From: Streptomyces humidus
Lineage (GTDB): Bacteria > Actinomycetota > Actinomycetes > Streptomycetales > Streptomycetaceae
Direction of reading: 5' to 3'
DNA length: 64,000 nucleotides
Assembly: GCF_014649655.1 (NCBI RefSeq)
Contig: NZ_BMTL01000016.1
Coordinates: forward strand, 62,001 to 126,000
The position numbers were made by a program, and so were the translations under genes. Below the pieces are notes generated by a model. It had not been told where the DNA came from, made no database searches, and saw only the letters and a list, made by a program, of their open reading frames with translations. How positions within the stretch are numbered: the stretch's first letter is position 1; each line of letters opens with the position of its first letter. Of the stretch, positions 9,699-18,438 are shown in pieces.

Positions 9699-10187
9699 GC
9701 GTCCCCTCATGCAACCCGCCCTGACAGAGCCTTCATTGTCCCTCACCCGACAAGTGCCCCACGCCCCGGGTGCCCCTCATCACCTCCCGGTCACACTCCA
9801 CAGGTGACGCATTCCGGCCAGAAGGTGCACCACGCCCCGACCGAAGAGAGCGACGAGGAGGGCGAATCCATGACGCCTTGCGCGGCCGGGCCGGGCGGCC
9901 GGGTCGCCCTCACGTTCCGGGCGGACCCGACGGCGATCGCCGCGCCTGACCTCGAACCGGCCCTGCCCGCAGCCGAGTTCCGTCCTCGCACCCGTACAAC
10001 GAGCCGGCCCCGAACAGAGATCCCGGCACGCGACACCCGTTCGAGTGAATCGCTCCGGAGGGAATCCCAGGAATCACCGGCACGGCGTACGACGGAAGCT
10101 GGAACGTCCGAGCGCCGAGAGCTCAGAACCTCACAGTGCCAGAGCGTTCAAAGCCCCAGAGCCTCAAGTTGCCAGAGCGTCAGAGCG
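9699..10187. other. Gene-free spacer between the kinase array and glpD
   Basis: This 489-base stretch holds no gene I can support. It contains the start region of the kinase array at its left end. Near glpD it has a low-complexity tract (see the repeat at 10137-10196). An ATG at 9870 on the plus strand has a fair Shine-Dalgarno sequence. The frame that follows is compositionally unlike protein and continues antisense through glpD, so I reject it. Confidence 0.5.
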
Positions 10188-10196
10188 TCAGAGCGG
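10137..10196. repeat. Short direct repeats around the glpD stop codon
   Basis: TGCCAGAGCGT occurs at 10137-10147 and 10170-10180, followed immediately by CAGAGCGT and CAGAGCGG. The glpD stop codon (10188-10190) lies inside this tract. It looks like slippage-type expansion and shows no hairpin that would make an obvious terminator. Confidence 0.6.
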
Positions 10197-11894
10197 CACG
10201 ATGTCCGGGGCGCCCAGGCGCGCCGCGTCCGCCGTCAGGTCGTCGGGCTGGCGCTGGGACTCGCGCTCGGCCTCGACCCGCTTCTCGTAGTGCTCGACCT
10301 CGCGTTCGACGCGGCTCTTGTCCCAGCCCAGGACCGGCGCCATCAGCTCGGCCGCCTCCCGGGCGCTGCGGGTGCCCCGGTCGAACGTCTCGATGGAGAT
10401 GCGCGTACGGCGCGTCAGGACGTCGTCCAGATGCCGCGCACCCTCGTGCGAGGCGGCGTAGACGATCTCGGCGCGCAGGTAGTCGTCGGCGAACTGGAGC
10501 GGCTCGCCCAGCGACGGATCCGCGACGATGAGGTCCAGCACCTCCTCCGCCATCGAGCCGAACCGGTTGAGCAGATGCTCGACCCGCACGACGTGCAGAC
10601 CCGTCCGCGCCGCGATGCGCGCCCGCGCGTTCCACAACACCCGGTAGCCCTCCGCGCCCAGCAGCGGCACGTCCTCCGTGACGCAGTCGGCCACCCGCTG
10701 GTCGAGTCCGCGGACCGCCTCGTCGACGGCGTCCTTCGCCATCACCCGGTACGTCGTGTACTTGCCGCCCGCCACGACCACCAGTCCCGGCACCGGGTGC
10801 GCGACGGTGTGCTCGCGGGACAGCTTGCTGGTGGCGTCCGACTCGCCGGCCAGCAGCGGCCGCAGGCCCGCGTACACGCCCTCGACGTCGTCCCTGGTCA
10901 GCGGTATCGCGAGCACCGAGTTCACATGTTCCAGGAGGTAGTCGATGTCGGCGCTGGAGGCGGCCGGGTGCGCCTTGTCGAGGTCCCAGTCGGTGTCGGT
11001 CGTGCCGACGATCCAGTGCCGGCCCCAGGGGATCACGAACAGCACCGACTTCTCGGTGCGCAGGATGAGCCCCGTGGAGGAGCTGATGCGGTCCCGGGGG
11101 ACCACGAGATGGATGCCCTTGGAGGCGCGGACGTGGAACTGGCCGCGTTCCCCGACCATCGCCTGGGTGTCGTCGGTCCACACGCCGGTGGCGTTGACGA
11201 TCTGCCGGGCGCGGACCTCGTACTCCCCGCCCGCCTCGACGTCCTGGACCCGCGCGCCGACGACCCGTTCGCCCTCGCGGAGGAAGCCCGTCACCCGCGC
11301 GCGGTTGGCCGCCTTGGCCCCGTAGGACACCGCGGTGCGCACCAGGGTGGCGACGAAACGGGCGTCGTCCATCTGGGCGTCGTAGTACTGCAACGCGCCG
11401 ACCAGCGCGTCCTTCTTCAAGGCGGGTGCGACGCGCAGGGCGTGGCGGCGACTCAGATGACGGTGCGTCGGCAGGCCCCGGCCGTGCCCGCGGGCCATGG
11501 ACATCGCGTCGTAGAGCGCGACGCCCGACCCTGCGTAGAGCCGCTCCCAGCCCTTGTGCTGGAGGGGGTACAGGAAGGGCACCGGCTTCACGAGGTGCGG
11601 AGCGAGCCGCTCCAGCAGCAGGCCGCGCTCCTTGAGCGCCTCCCGCACGAGGGCGAAGTCCAGCATCTCCAGATAGCGCAGACCGCCGTGGACCAGTTTG
11701 CTCGACCTGCTCGACGTGCCCGAGGCCCAGTCGCGCGCCTCGACCAGTCCCGTGGACAGGCCGCGCGTCACGGCGTCCAGGGCGGTGCCCGCGCCGACCA
11801 CGCCGCTGCCCACCACCAGTACGTCCAGCTCGCGCTCGGCCATGGCCGCCAGTGACTCTGCTCGTTGTGCCGGCCCCAGTGTCGCTGTCCTCAC
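10188..11894 (-). CDS. glpD: Glycerol-3-phosphate dehydrogenase (FAD-dependent, GlpD)
   Basis: A 568-residue GlpD/GlpA-family flavoenzyme that oxidises sn-glycerol-3-phosphate to dihydroxyacetone phosphate, passing electrons to the membrane quinone pool. The N-terminus carries the FAD-binding motif VVGSGVVGAGTALDA. Family signatures SKLVHGGLRYLE, IPWGRHWIVGTTDT and VAGGKYTTYRVMA follow, with the GlpD C-terminal helical domain from about residue 400. The length is normal. The GTG start at 11894 is preceded by GGGAGG. It is a monocistronic-looking gene between the kinase array and a divergent dehydrogenase paralogue. No glycerol kinase or facilitator gene is in the window. Confidence 0.95.
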   Translation of the reverse strand: MRTATLGPAQRAESLAAMAERELDVLVVGSGVVGAGTALDAVTRGLSTGLVEARDWASGTSSRSSKLVHGGLRYLEMLDFALVREALKERGLLLERLAPHLVKPVPFLYPLQHKGWERLYAGSGVALYDAMSMARGHGRGLPTHRHLSRRHALRVAPALKKDALVGALQYYDAQMDDARFVATLVRTAVSYGAKAANRARVTGFLREGERVVGARVQDVEAGGEYEVRARQIVNATGVWTDDTQAMVGERGQFHVRASKGIHLVVPRDRISSSTGLILRTEKSVLFVIPWGRHWIVGTTDTDWDLDKAHPAASSADIDYLLEHVNSVLAIPLTRDDVEGVYAGLRPLLAGESDATSKLSREHTVAHPVPGLVVVAGGKYTTYRVMAKDAVDEAVRGLDQRVADCVTEDVPLLGAEGYRVLWNARARIAARTGLHVVRVEHLLNRFGSMAEEVLDLIVADPSLGEPLQFADDYLRAEIVYAASHEGARHLDDVLTRRTRISIETFDRGTRSAREAAELMAPVLGWDKSRVEREVEHYEKRVEAERESQRQPDDLTADAARLGAPDIVPL

Positions 11895-12291
11895 CGCTGC
11901 CTCCCGCTGTCGGTCGCGCCGGCCGCACCCCGTCAGGGCGAGACCCGGTCCGTAACCCTCATGCCCAAATTCTGACCTTGATGCCCGACATCAGCCACCA
12001 CACATCCCCAGCCTGTGGACGACCCGCGCCGGACCTGAACCGGCCCGCCGGGAGAACATCCTCCTCACACCGCCGGCCGCAGACGCCGGGCGGGCGGAAA
12101 GGAGCGGCAGAGACGGCGGAAACCGCAGGTCCCAGGGGCGGCCCGTCCGGGCGACACGGCCGGGCCAACACGACCGATCAATCCCACATAACGGTCATAT
12201 TTACTCCTAGTCTGACATTGCGCTCGCCCATCCTGTCCACCGGGCTTGCGCACCTGTCCCACCTCGGTTACTGGGAAGGACGGCATACGTC
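11895..12291. other. Divergent intergenic region, glpD and dehydrogenase paralogue
   Basis: This 397-base divergent spacer has no credible gene. The part nearest the plus-strand gene (about 12180-12225) is notably AT-richer than its surroundings (CATAACGGTCATATTTACTC) and is the likeliest promoter area. I see no clean consensus -35/-10 pair or strong palindrome. Confidence 0.5.
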
Positions 12292-13500
12292 ATGCCCGCA
12301 GATCTCGCCGTCATCGGACTCGGCCCGCTCGGCCTGCCCCTGGCCCAGGCCGCCGTCGCCGCCGGCATCCCCACCGTCGGCTACCGCACCGGCCCCGAGG
12401 CCGGCTCTCTCAGCCCCGCCGAACTGCGCCGGATGCTCTCGGGGGGTTTCCGGTCCGCCACCGACCCGGCCGAACTGGGGCGGGTGCGGACCGCCGTCAT
12501 CTGTGCCCCGACCCCGCGCGACGCGGACGGCGGCCTCGACCTGAGCCAGGTGGAAGCCGCCGCCCGAACCCTCGCCGGGCACCTGCGCCCCCACACCACG
12601 GTGATCCTGGAGTCGCCGGTGCACCCCGGGGCGACCGAGGCGTTCCTGCGGCCGCTGCTGGAGGAGACGTCGGGTCTGCGCGCGGGCCGCGACTTCCACC
12701 TCGCCTACTCCCCCAGCCGGGTCGACCCCGGCAGCCGCGCCTTCACCCCGGCGAACACCCCGAAGGTCATCGGCGGGCTCACCCCCGCCTGCACCGAGTC
12801 CGCCGCCGCCTTCTACAGCCGTCTGACCGACAAGGTGGTACGCGCGCGTGGTCTGCGCGAAGCCGAAACGGTGCAGCTCCTGGAGACCAACTTCCGGCAC
12901 GTCAACATCGCCCTCGTCAACGAGATGGCCGTCCTCTGCCACGACCTGGGCGTCGACCTGTGGGACGTCGTGCGCTGCGCCGAGACCAAACCCTTCGGCT
13001 TCGAGGCCTTCCGCCCGGGCCCCGGCGTCGGCGGCCACTCGGTCCCCCTGGACCGCACCGGCCACCCCGGCAGCCCCCTGCGCATGGTCGAACTGGCCCA
13101 GCAGGTCAACAGCCGCATGCCCCGCTACGTCGTCCAGCGTGCCGCCGCCCTCCTCAACGAGCACGGCAAATCGGCCCGGGGCGCGCGCGTGCTGCTGCTC
13201 GGGGTCACCTACAAGCCCGATCTCGCCGACCAGCAGAACACCCCGGCGCGCGAGATCGCGATCCGCCTCATGGAGCTCGGCGCGGCCGTCAGCTACCACG
13301 ACCCGCACGTGCCGTCCTGGAGCGTGCTGCACCGCCCGGTGCCCCGCGCCGACTCCCTCTACGAGGCTGCCGCCGACGCCGATCTCACGATCCTGCTCCA
13401 GCAGCACCGCACGTACGACCTGCAGGGCCTGTCGGTGAAGGCGCAGCTGCTGCTGGACACCCGGGGAGCCACCCCCACGGGAGCGGCGCACCGTCTGTGA
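12292..13500 (+). CDS. Nucleotide-sugar dehydrogenase homologue lacking catalytic residues
   Basis: A 402-residue member of the UDP-glucose/UDP-ManNAc dehydrogenase family (WecC/WbpA branch). It has an N-terminal Rossmann motif VIGLGPLGLPLA, the central TNFRHVNIALVNEMAVLC helix and the C-terminal domain signature LLLGVTYKPDLAD. Key positions are altered. The catalytic Cys motif GGHCxPxD reads GGHSVPLD (Ser, codon TCG at about 13036). The family KLLEN lysine and asparagine read QLLET, and the Asp after the second strand that binds the NAD ribose is missing (GYRTG). Normal oxidation of a UDP-sugar to its uronic acid therefore seems unlikely. It is a monocistronic gene facing away from glpD and converging on guaB3. 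Fold assignment is confident; the function is unknown. Confidence 0.85.
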   Translation: MPADLAVIGLGPLGLPLAQAAVAAGIPTVGYRTGPEAGSLSPAELRRMLSGGFRSATDPAELGRVRTAVICAPTPRDADGGLDLSQVEAAARTLAGHLRPHTTVILESPVHPGATEAFLRPLLEETSGLRAGRDFHLAYSPSRVDPGSRAFTPANTPKVIGGLTPACTESAAAFYSRLTDKVVRARGLREAETVQLLETNFRHVNIALVNEMAVLCHDLGVDLWDVVRCAETKPFGFEAFRPGPGVGGHSVPLDRTGHPGSPLRMVELAQQVNSRMPRYVVQRAAALLNEHGKSARGARVLLLGVTYKPDLADQQNTPAREIAIRLMELGAAVSYHDPHVPSWSVLHRPVPRADSLYEAAADADLTILLQQHRTYDLQGLSVKAQLLLDTRGATPTGAAHRL

Positions 13501-13557
13501 ACCGGGGCGCGCACAACGCCCCCGGTTCACAGGGTCAGGTCCTGCGGGTCTCCGGGG

Positions 13558-14682
13558 CTACCGGCGGTGTACCGAGTCCGCCACCGTGACCTCGACGCGC
13601 TGGAACTCCTTGAGCTCGCTGTAGCCGGTGGTGGCCATGGCGCGGCGCAGGGCGCCGAAGAAGTTCATCGAGCCGTCGGGCGTGTGCGAGGGGCCCGTGA
13701 GGACCTCCTCGATGGTTCCGACCGTGCCGAGGTCGACCTTCTTGCCGCGCGGCAGCTCCTCGTTGACGGCCTCCATGCCCCAGTGGTGGCCACGCCCCGG
13801 CGCGTCGGTGGCGCGGGCGAGCGGGGAGCCCATCATCACCGAGTCGGCGCCGCAGGCGATCGCCTTGGGCAGGTCGCCGGACCAGCCGACGCCGCCGTCC
13901 GCGATCACGTGCACATAGCGGCCGCCCGACTCGTCCATGTAGTCGCGGCGGGCCGCGGCCACGTCGGCGACAGCCGTCGCCATCGGCACCTGGATGCCCA
14001 GCACGTTGCGCGTGGTGTGCGCCGCGCCGCCGCCGAAGCCGACCAGGACGCCCGCCGCACCCGTGCGCATCAGGTGCAGCGCCGCGGTGTAGGTGGCGCA
14101 GCCGCCGACGATCACCGGGACGTCGAGCTCGTAGATGAACTGCTTCAGGTTCAGCGGCTCGTGCGAGCCCGAGACGTGCTCCGCGGAGACGGTCGTGCCG
14201 CGGATGACGAAGATGTCCACGCCCGCGTCGACGACGGCCTTGGAGAACTGGGCCGTGCGCTGCGGGGAGAGCGCGGCGGCGGTGACCACGCCCGAGTCGC
14301 GCACCTCCTTGAGGCGCTGCCCGATCAGCTCTTCCTTGATGGGGGCGGCGTAGATCTCCTGGAGGCGACGGGTGGCCGCGTCCACGGGCAGGCTCACGAT
14401 CTCGTCGAGCAGCGGCTGCGGGTCCTCGTGGCGGGTCCACAGGCCTTCGAGGTTCAGTACGCCCAGGCCCCCCAGCTCGCCGATGCGGATCGCGGTGGCC
14501 GGGGAGACGACCGAGTCCATGGGAGCCGCCAGGAAGGGCAGCTCGAAGCGGTAGGCGTCGATCTGCCAGGCGATCGAGACCTCCTTCGGGTCCCGCGTAC
14601 GGCGGCTGGGGACGACGGCGATGTCGTCGAAGGCATACGCCCGGCGGCCGCGCTTGCCGCGCCCGATCTCGATCTCAGTCAC
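13558..14682 (-). CDS. guaB3: GuaB3 family IMP dehydrogenase-related protein
   Basis: A 374-residue IMPDH/GMP-reductase barrel without CBS domains, matching the actinobacterial GuaB3 group that sits beside guaB. Visible are the N-terminal LPFLAAPMDSVVSP, the phosphate-binding HVIADGGVGWSGDLPKAI and GADSVMMGSPLA. The catalytic-loop region reads GFGGGAAHTTRNVLG, where IMPDH has the catalytic Cys followed by TTR. The Cys is replaced and no thioimidate chemistry is expected at that position. It is co-oriented with guaB 118 bases downstream of it. The GTG start at 14682 has a GGAAAGG-like site upstream. GuaB3 proteins in cyanobacteria have been reported as GMP reductases; whether that holds here is open. 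Confidence 0.92.
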   Translation of the reverse strand: MTEIEIGRGKRGRRAYAFDDIAVVPSRRTRDPKEVSIAWQIDAYRFELPFLAAPMDSVVSPATAIRIGELGGLGVLNLEGLWTRHEDPQPLLDEIVSLPVDAATRRLQEIYAAPIKEELIGQRLKEVRDSGVVTAAALSPQRTAQFSKAVVDAGVDIFVIRGTTVSAEHVSGSHEPLNLKQFIYELDVPVIVGGCATYTAALHLMRTGAAGVLVGFGGGAAHTTRNVLGIQVPMATAVADVAAARRDYMDESGGRYVHVIADGGVGWSGDLPKAIACGADSVMMGSPLARATDAPGRGHHWGMEAVNEELPRGKKVDLGTVGTIEEVLTGPSHTPDGSMNFFGALRRAMATTGYSELKEFQRVEVTVADSVHRR

Positions 14683-14800
14683 GTCTGTGGCCTTTCCCTG
14701 ATGCGTTCAGCGTCTTCCAGTATCGCCGACAGGTACGACGAGGGCGGCCCCGGATGCCCCGGGACCGCCCTCGTCGCGGTGTCTCACGCGCGCGGAACGC

Positions 14801-16303
14801 CTACTTGCTGCTGTAGTTCGGCGCCTCGACCGTCATCTGGATGTCGTGCGGGTGGCTCTCCTTGAGGCCCGCGGAAGTGATCCGCACGAAGCGGCCCTTG
14901 CTCTCCATCTCCGCGATGGTGGCGGCGCCCACGTAGCCCATCGTCTGGCGCAGACCGCCGACGAGCTGGTGCAGGACGTTGCCGAGCGGGCCGCGGTAGG
15001 GCACCTGGCCCTCGATGCCCTCGGGCACGAGCTTGTCGTCGGCCGCGACCTCCGCCTGGAAGTAGCGGTCCTTGGAGTACGACCTGGCCTGGCCGCGCGA
15101 CTGCATGGCGCCCAGCGAGCCCATGCCGCGGTACGACTTGAACTGCTTGCCGTTGATGAACTGCAGCTCGCCCGGCGACTCCTCGCAGCCCGCGAGAAGG
15201 CTGCCCAGCATCACCGTGTCGGCGCCGGCGGCGAGCGCCTTGCCGATGTCGCCGGAGTACTGCAGGCCGCCGTCGCCGATCAGCGGGATGCCCGCCGGGC
15301 GGGCGGCGAGGGAGGCCTCGTAGATGGCGGTGACCTGCGGGACGCCGATGCCGGCGACCACGCGCGTGGTGCAGATCGAGCCGGGCCCGACGCCGACCTT
15401 GATGCCGTCGACGCCGGCGTCGATCAGGGCCTGGGCGCCGTCACGGGTGGCGACGTTGCCGCCGATCACGTCGACGCGCACGCTCGACTTGATCTTCGAC
15501 ATCCAGCTGAGCGCGTTGCTGTTGTGACCGTGCGAGGTGTCGACGACCAGGAAGTCCACGCCGGCGTCGGCGAGCGCCTGGGCGCGCTCCAGCGCCTCGG
15601 GGCTGGCGCCGACCGCGGCGCCGACGAGCAGCCGGCCCTCGGCGTCCTTGGCGGCCAGCGGGTACTTCTCGGCCTTGACGAAGTCCTTGACCGTGATGAG
15701 GCCCTTGAGGGCGCCCGACTCGTCGACCAGGGGAAGCTTCTCGATCTTGTGCCGGCGCAGCAGCTCCATGGCCTCGACGCCGGAGATGCCCACCTTGCCG
15801 GTGACCAGGGGCATCGGGGTCATGACCTCGCGCACCTGGCGCGAACGGTCGGTCTCGAAGGCCATGTCACGGTTGGTGACGATGCCGAGCAGCTTGCCGC
15901 CGCCGTCGGTGACCGGCACACCGCTGATGCGGAACTTGGCGCACAGCGCGTCGGCCTCGGCCAGCGTCGCGTCCGGGTGCACCGTGATCGGGTCGGTGAC
16001 CATGCCGGACTCGGAGCGCTTCACCAGGTCTACCTGGTTGACCTGGTCCTCGATGGAGAGGTTGCGGTGCAACACGCCGACGCCGCCCTGGCGGGCCATC
16101 GCGATCGCCATGCGGGACTCGGTCACCTTGTCCATCGCCGCCGAGAGCAGCGGGATGTTGACCCGGACGTTGCGGGAGATGCGGGACGAGGTGTCGACCG
16201 CGTTGGGGAGCACCTCGGATGCGCCCGGCAGCAGCAGCACGTCGTCGTAGGTCAGCCCGAGGGTCGCGAATTTTCCGGGCACTCCGTCGACGTTGGCAGT
16301 CAT
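14801..16303 (-). CDS. guaB: Inosine-5'-monophosphate dehydrogenase
   Basis: A 500-residue IMP dehydrogenase that converts IMP to XMP with NAD+, the committed step to GTP. It begins with LTYDDVLLLPG and carries two CBS repeats at about residues 95-215 (AKFRISGVPVTDGGGK, HKIEKLPLVDESG). The catalytic loop GVGPGSICTTR contains the nucleophilic Cys, and the flap region contains GMGSLGAMQSRG. The ATG at 16303 has GGGGAAGG upstream. It is first of a probable guaB-guaB3 unit and lies downstream of the sigma factor gene. Contrast with its neighbour guaB3, which lacks the Cys. Confidence 0.97.
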   Translation of the reverse strand: MTANVDGVPGKFATLGLTYDDVLLLPGASEVLPNAVDTSSRISRNVRVNIPLLSAAMDKVTESRMAIAMARQGGVGVLHRNLSIEDQVNQVDLVKRSESGMVTDPITVHPDATLAEADALCAKFRISGVPVTDGGGKLLGIVTNRDMAFETDRSRQVREVMTPMPLVTGKVGISGVEAMELLRRHKIEKLPLVDESGALKGLITVKDFVKAEKYPLAAKDAEGRLLVGAAVGASPEALERAQALADAGVDFLVVDTSHGHNSNALSWMSKIKSSVRVDVIGGNVATRDGAQALIDAGVDGIKVGVGPGSICTTRVVAGIGVPQVTAIYEASLAARPAGIPLIGDGGLQYSGDIGKALAAGADTVMLGSLLAGCEESPGELQFINGKQFKSYRGMGSLGAMQSRGQARSYSKDRYFQAEVAADDKLVPEGIEGQVPYRGPLGNVLHQLVGGLRQTMGYVGAATIAEMESKGRFVRITSAGLKESHPHDIQMTVEAPNYSSK

Positions 16304-16458
16304 GACACCTTCCCCAAATGGCCTTGATCGGTGCGGATGTCCATGCTAACGGGAAGCGCACCGCCCGAATTCCACGGTCGCGGGTGAGCTCGGGCTTCGT
16401 ATGTTCGTACGGAAACGGCGGCCGGGCTGTTCAGCGGGGGCGCGGCCACCGGCATTCG

Positions 16459-17136
16459 TCACTGCTCGGCGAGCGCCCGCAGTCTGCTGAGCGCCCGGTG
16501 CTGGGCCACTCGGACCGCTCCGGGTGACATTCCCAACATCTGGCCGGTCTCCTCGGCGGTGAGCCCCACCGCGATGCGCAGCAGGAGCAGTTCACGCTGG
16601 TTCTCGGGCAGGTTGGCCATGAGTTTCTTCGCCCACTCGGCGTCGCTGCTGAGGAGAGCGCGCTCCTCGGGGCCGAGCGAGTCGTCCGGCCGTTCGGGCA
16701 TCTCGTCGGAGGGGACCGCCGTCGAGCCGGGGTGACGCATCGCGGCCCGTTGCAGGTCAGCGACCTTGTGGGCGGCGATGGCGAAGACGAAGGCCTCGAA
16801 GGGCCTGCCGGTGTCCCGGTAGCGGGGCAGGGCGAGCAGGACCGCGACGCAGACCTCCTGGGCGAGGTCCTCCACGAAGTGGCGGGCGTCGCCGGGCAGC
16901 CGGGACAGCCGGGTGCGGCAGTAACGAAGAGCCAGCGGATGGACGTGGGCCAGCAGGTCGTGGGTGGCCTGCTCGTCGCCGTCCACCGCGCGATGGACGA
17001 GTGCCCCGATCGTTCCCACGGCAGCGACCGCCTCGTCATCGCGCATCGGTCCATGGTGCACTGCGGCCGGACCGGCCGTGGCACCGTGCCCTTCGTTGTG
17101 CACCGAAGCGTTATGAGCAGGTGCGCCGGCACTCAT
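16459..17136 (-). CDS. shbA: ECF sigma factor ShbA (SigD-like)
   Basis: A 225-residue sigma-70 family ECF factor. Region 2 is seen in LALRYCRTRLSR, DLAQEVCVAVLLALPRY and FAFVFAIAAHKVADL-like sequence. Region 4 contains LPENQRELLLLRIAVGLTAEE and the helix-turn-helix GMSPGAVRVAQHRALSRLR. Position beside guaB, guaB3, bldM and whiD is that of ShbA in Streptomyces, which directs transcription of the principal sigma gene hrdB, and of SigD in mycobacteria. I chose the ATG at 17136, with GGAAGG eight bases upstream. A GTG at 17187 would add 17 residues. No anti-sigma gene adjoins it. Confidence 0.85.
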   Translation of the reverse strand: MSAGAPAHNASVHNEGHGATAGPAAVHHGPMRDDEAVAAVGTIGALVHRAVDGDEQATHDLLAHVHPLALRYCRTRLSRLPGDARHFVEDLAQEVCVAVLLALPRYRDTGRPFEAFVFAIAAHKVADLQRAAMRHPGSTAVPSDEMPERPDDSLGPEERALLSSDAEWAKKLMANLPENQRELLLLRIAVGLTAEETGQMLGMSPGAVRVAQHRALSRLRALAEQ

Positions 17137-17446
17137 CCCCTGCGCCCTCCCCTTCCGCTCGACCGACTCGTCCCCGAGGAACTCCACACCTCAAGGATGC
17201 GGCATCCGCGGCGAAACAAGCAGCGGGCGCCTGCCGGGACCCTGTGCGGCTCCCGCCCGCCGCGCGGCGCCGGGACATCTCGGCCGGTCCCCGGACCGCC
17301 TCTGAGCAGGGAGGTTCGCCCATGAGCCCGCTCTCCTCGATGAATGGCGGATGTCACCCGGAACCGGTGCGATCCGCCGGACGGCCCAGGCCCGTCCTGC
17401 CCCGGAACGGTCCGGGGCCGCGGGCCGGGCGGGCGGCGGGGTGGCC
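17137..17446. other. Intergenic region between shbA and bldM
   Basis: This 310-base minus-strand spacer must hold the shbA promoter and the bldM terminator. The hairpin at 17399-17418 is the only clear element. Frames that cross it are shadows with no ribosome site, and I see no small gene. Confidence 0.5.
17399..17418 (-). terminator. Hairpin downstream of bldM
   Basis: GCCCCGGA and TCCGGGGC form an 8-bp perfect stem with a four-base loop 28 bases past the bldM stop. There is no U tract, as is common in Streptomyces. Confidence 0.5.
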
Positions 17447-18058
17447 CTAGCGGACGAGTCCCCACCGGAAGCCGAGCGCCACCGCGTGCGCGCGGTCCGA
17501 GGCGCCGAGCTTCTTGAACAGCCGTCGGGCGTGCGTCTTGACGGTGTCCTCGGAGAGGAACAGCTCACGGCCGATCTCCGCGTTGGAGCGACCGTGGCTC
17601 ATGCCTTCGAGGACCTGGATCTCCCGCGCGGTGAGCGTGGGGGCCGCGCCCATCTCGGCCGACCGCAGCCGGCGCGGGGCGAGCCGCCAGGTCGGGTCGG
17701 CGAGCGCCTGGGTGACGGTCGCGCGCAGCTCCGCGCGCGAGGCGTCCTTGTGCAGATAGCCGCGGGCGCCGGCGGCGACCGCGAGGGCGACGCCGTCGAG
17801 GTCCTCGGCGACGGTCAGCATGATGATGCGTGCCCCCGGATCGGCGGACAGCAGCCGCCGTACGGTCTCGACGCCGCCCAGACCGGGCATGCGTACGTCC
17901 ATCAGAATCAGGTCCGAGCGGTCGGCGCCCCAGCGGCGGAGCACTTCCTCGCCGTTGGCTGCCGTCGTCACGCGCTCGACGCCGGGCACGGTCGCGACCG
18001 CGCGGCGGAGCGCCTCTCGGGCAAGCGGGGAGTCGTCGCAGACGAGGACGGAAGTCAT
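17447..18058 (-). CDS. bldM: Atypical response regulator BldM
   Basis: A 203-residue NarL/FixJ-type regulator required for aerial hyphae and sporulation in Streptomyces. The receiver domain starts MTSVLVCDDSPLAREALRR, with the phosphoacceptor-position Asp in LILMDVRMPG and the lysine in YLHKDASR. The C-terminal LuxR-type helix-turn-helix is AEIGRELFLSEDTVKTHARR. It has no partner kinase nearby, as expected for this orphan. In the literature BldM works as a homodimer and as a heterodimer with WhiI. The ATG at 18058 gives the family length; the frame is open further upstream to 18196 but the extra sequence is atypical. It is divergent from whiD and preceded by a sigma-BldN-type promoter. Confidence 0.96.
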   Translation of the reverse strand: MTSVLVCDDSPLAREALRRAVATVPGVERVTTAANGEEVLRRWGADRSDLILMDVRMPGLGGVETVRRLLSADPGARIIMLTVAEDLDGVALAVAAGARGYLHKDASRAELRATVTQALADPTWRLAPRRLRSAEMGAAPTLTAREIQVLEGMSHGRSNAEIGRELFLSEDTVKTHARRLFKKLGASDRAHAVALGFRWGLVR

Positions 18059-18438
18059 GGCCGCCCTCCGCAGCTGATGCGCGTCACCTTGTGCCTCCAG
18101 GCTGGTACGAATCGTCACCTGTGCGGTCGACCGTCTCGGACGCCTGCCCGAGCGTTTTGTTTTTCCAACCGCCACCACACTCTCAACGACGGTCACTCGA
18201 AAGAGTTACGGGGCCGCGTGCATTCTTCGGCACTCTACGTGAGGAGCCGGACACAGAGCAGTCAGCCACACGGTCCCCCGGGCTTTCCCCATCACCCCCG
18301 CCCCGTTTGGCCCTATTTCTTCCCATTCACTGGTGTCTGAGGCTAGATTCGCAATGAGTCATATTTTCATCTCCTTAGATCGTAGTTGTACGGTCGTGGA
18401 CACCGTATCCGCTCAGAACGGCTACAAGGGGTCACGCA
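18059..18438. other. bldM-whiD divergent regulatory region
   Basis: This 380-base gap between two sporulation regulators contains the sigma-BldN-type promoter for bldM at 18183-18210. The AT-richer part before whiD (about 18355-18400, including GAGTCATATTTTCATC) is a likely place for whiD promoters and operator sites. I cannot assign these precisely. I see no coding sequence. Confidence 0.6.
18183..18210 (-). promoter_or_regulatory. Sigma-BldN-type promoter of bldM
   Basis: Reading the minus strand, CGTAAC (18210-18205) and CGTTGA (18188-18183) are separated by exactly 16 bases. This fits the published recognition sequence of the developmental ECF sigma factor BldN, whose known target is bldM. 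Transcription would start near 18176, leaving a leader of about 118 bases. Confidence 0.85.

Noticed and set aside
9870..10187. Plus-strand ATG with a GGAGG site inside the kinase-glpD spacer
   Set aside because: The frame is Arg/Ser/Pro-rich low complexity and runs antisense through glpD without a plausible stop or domain.
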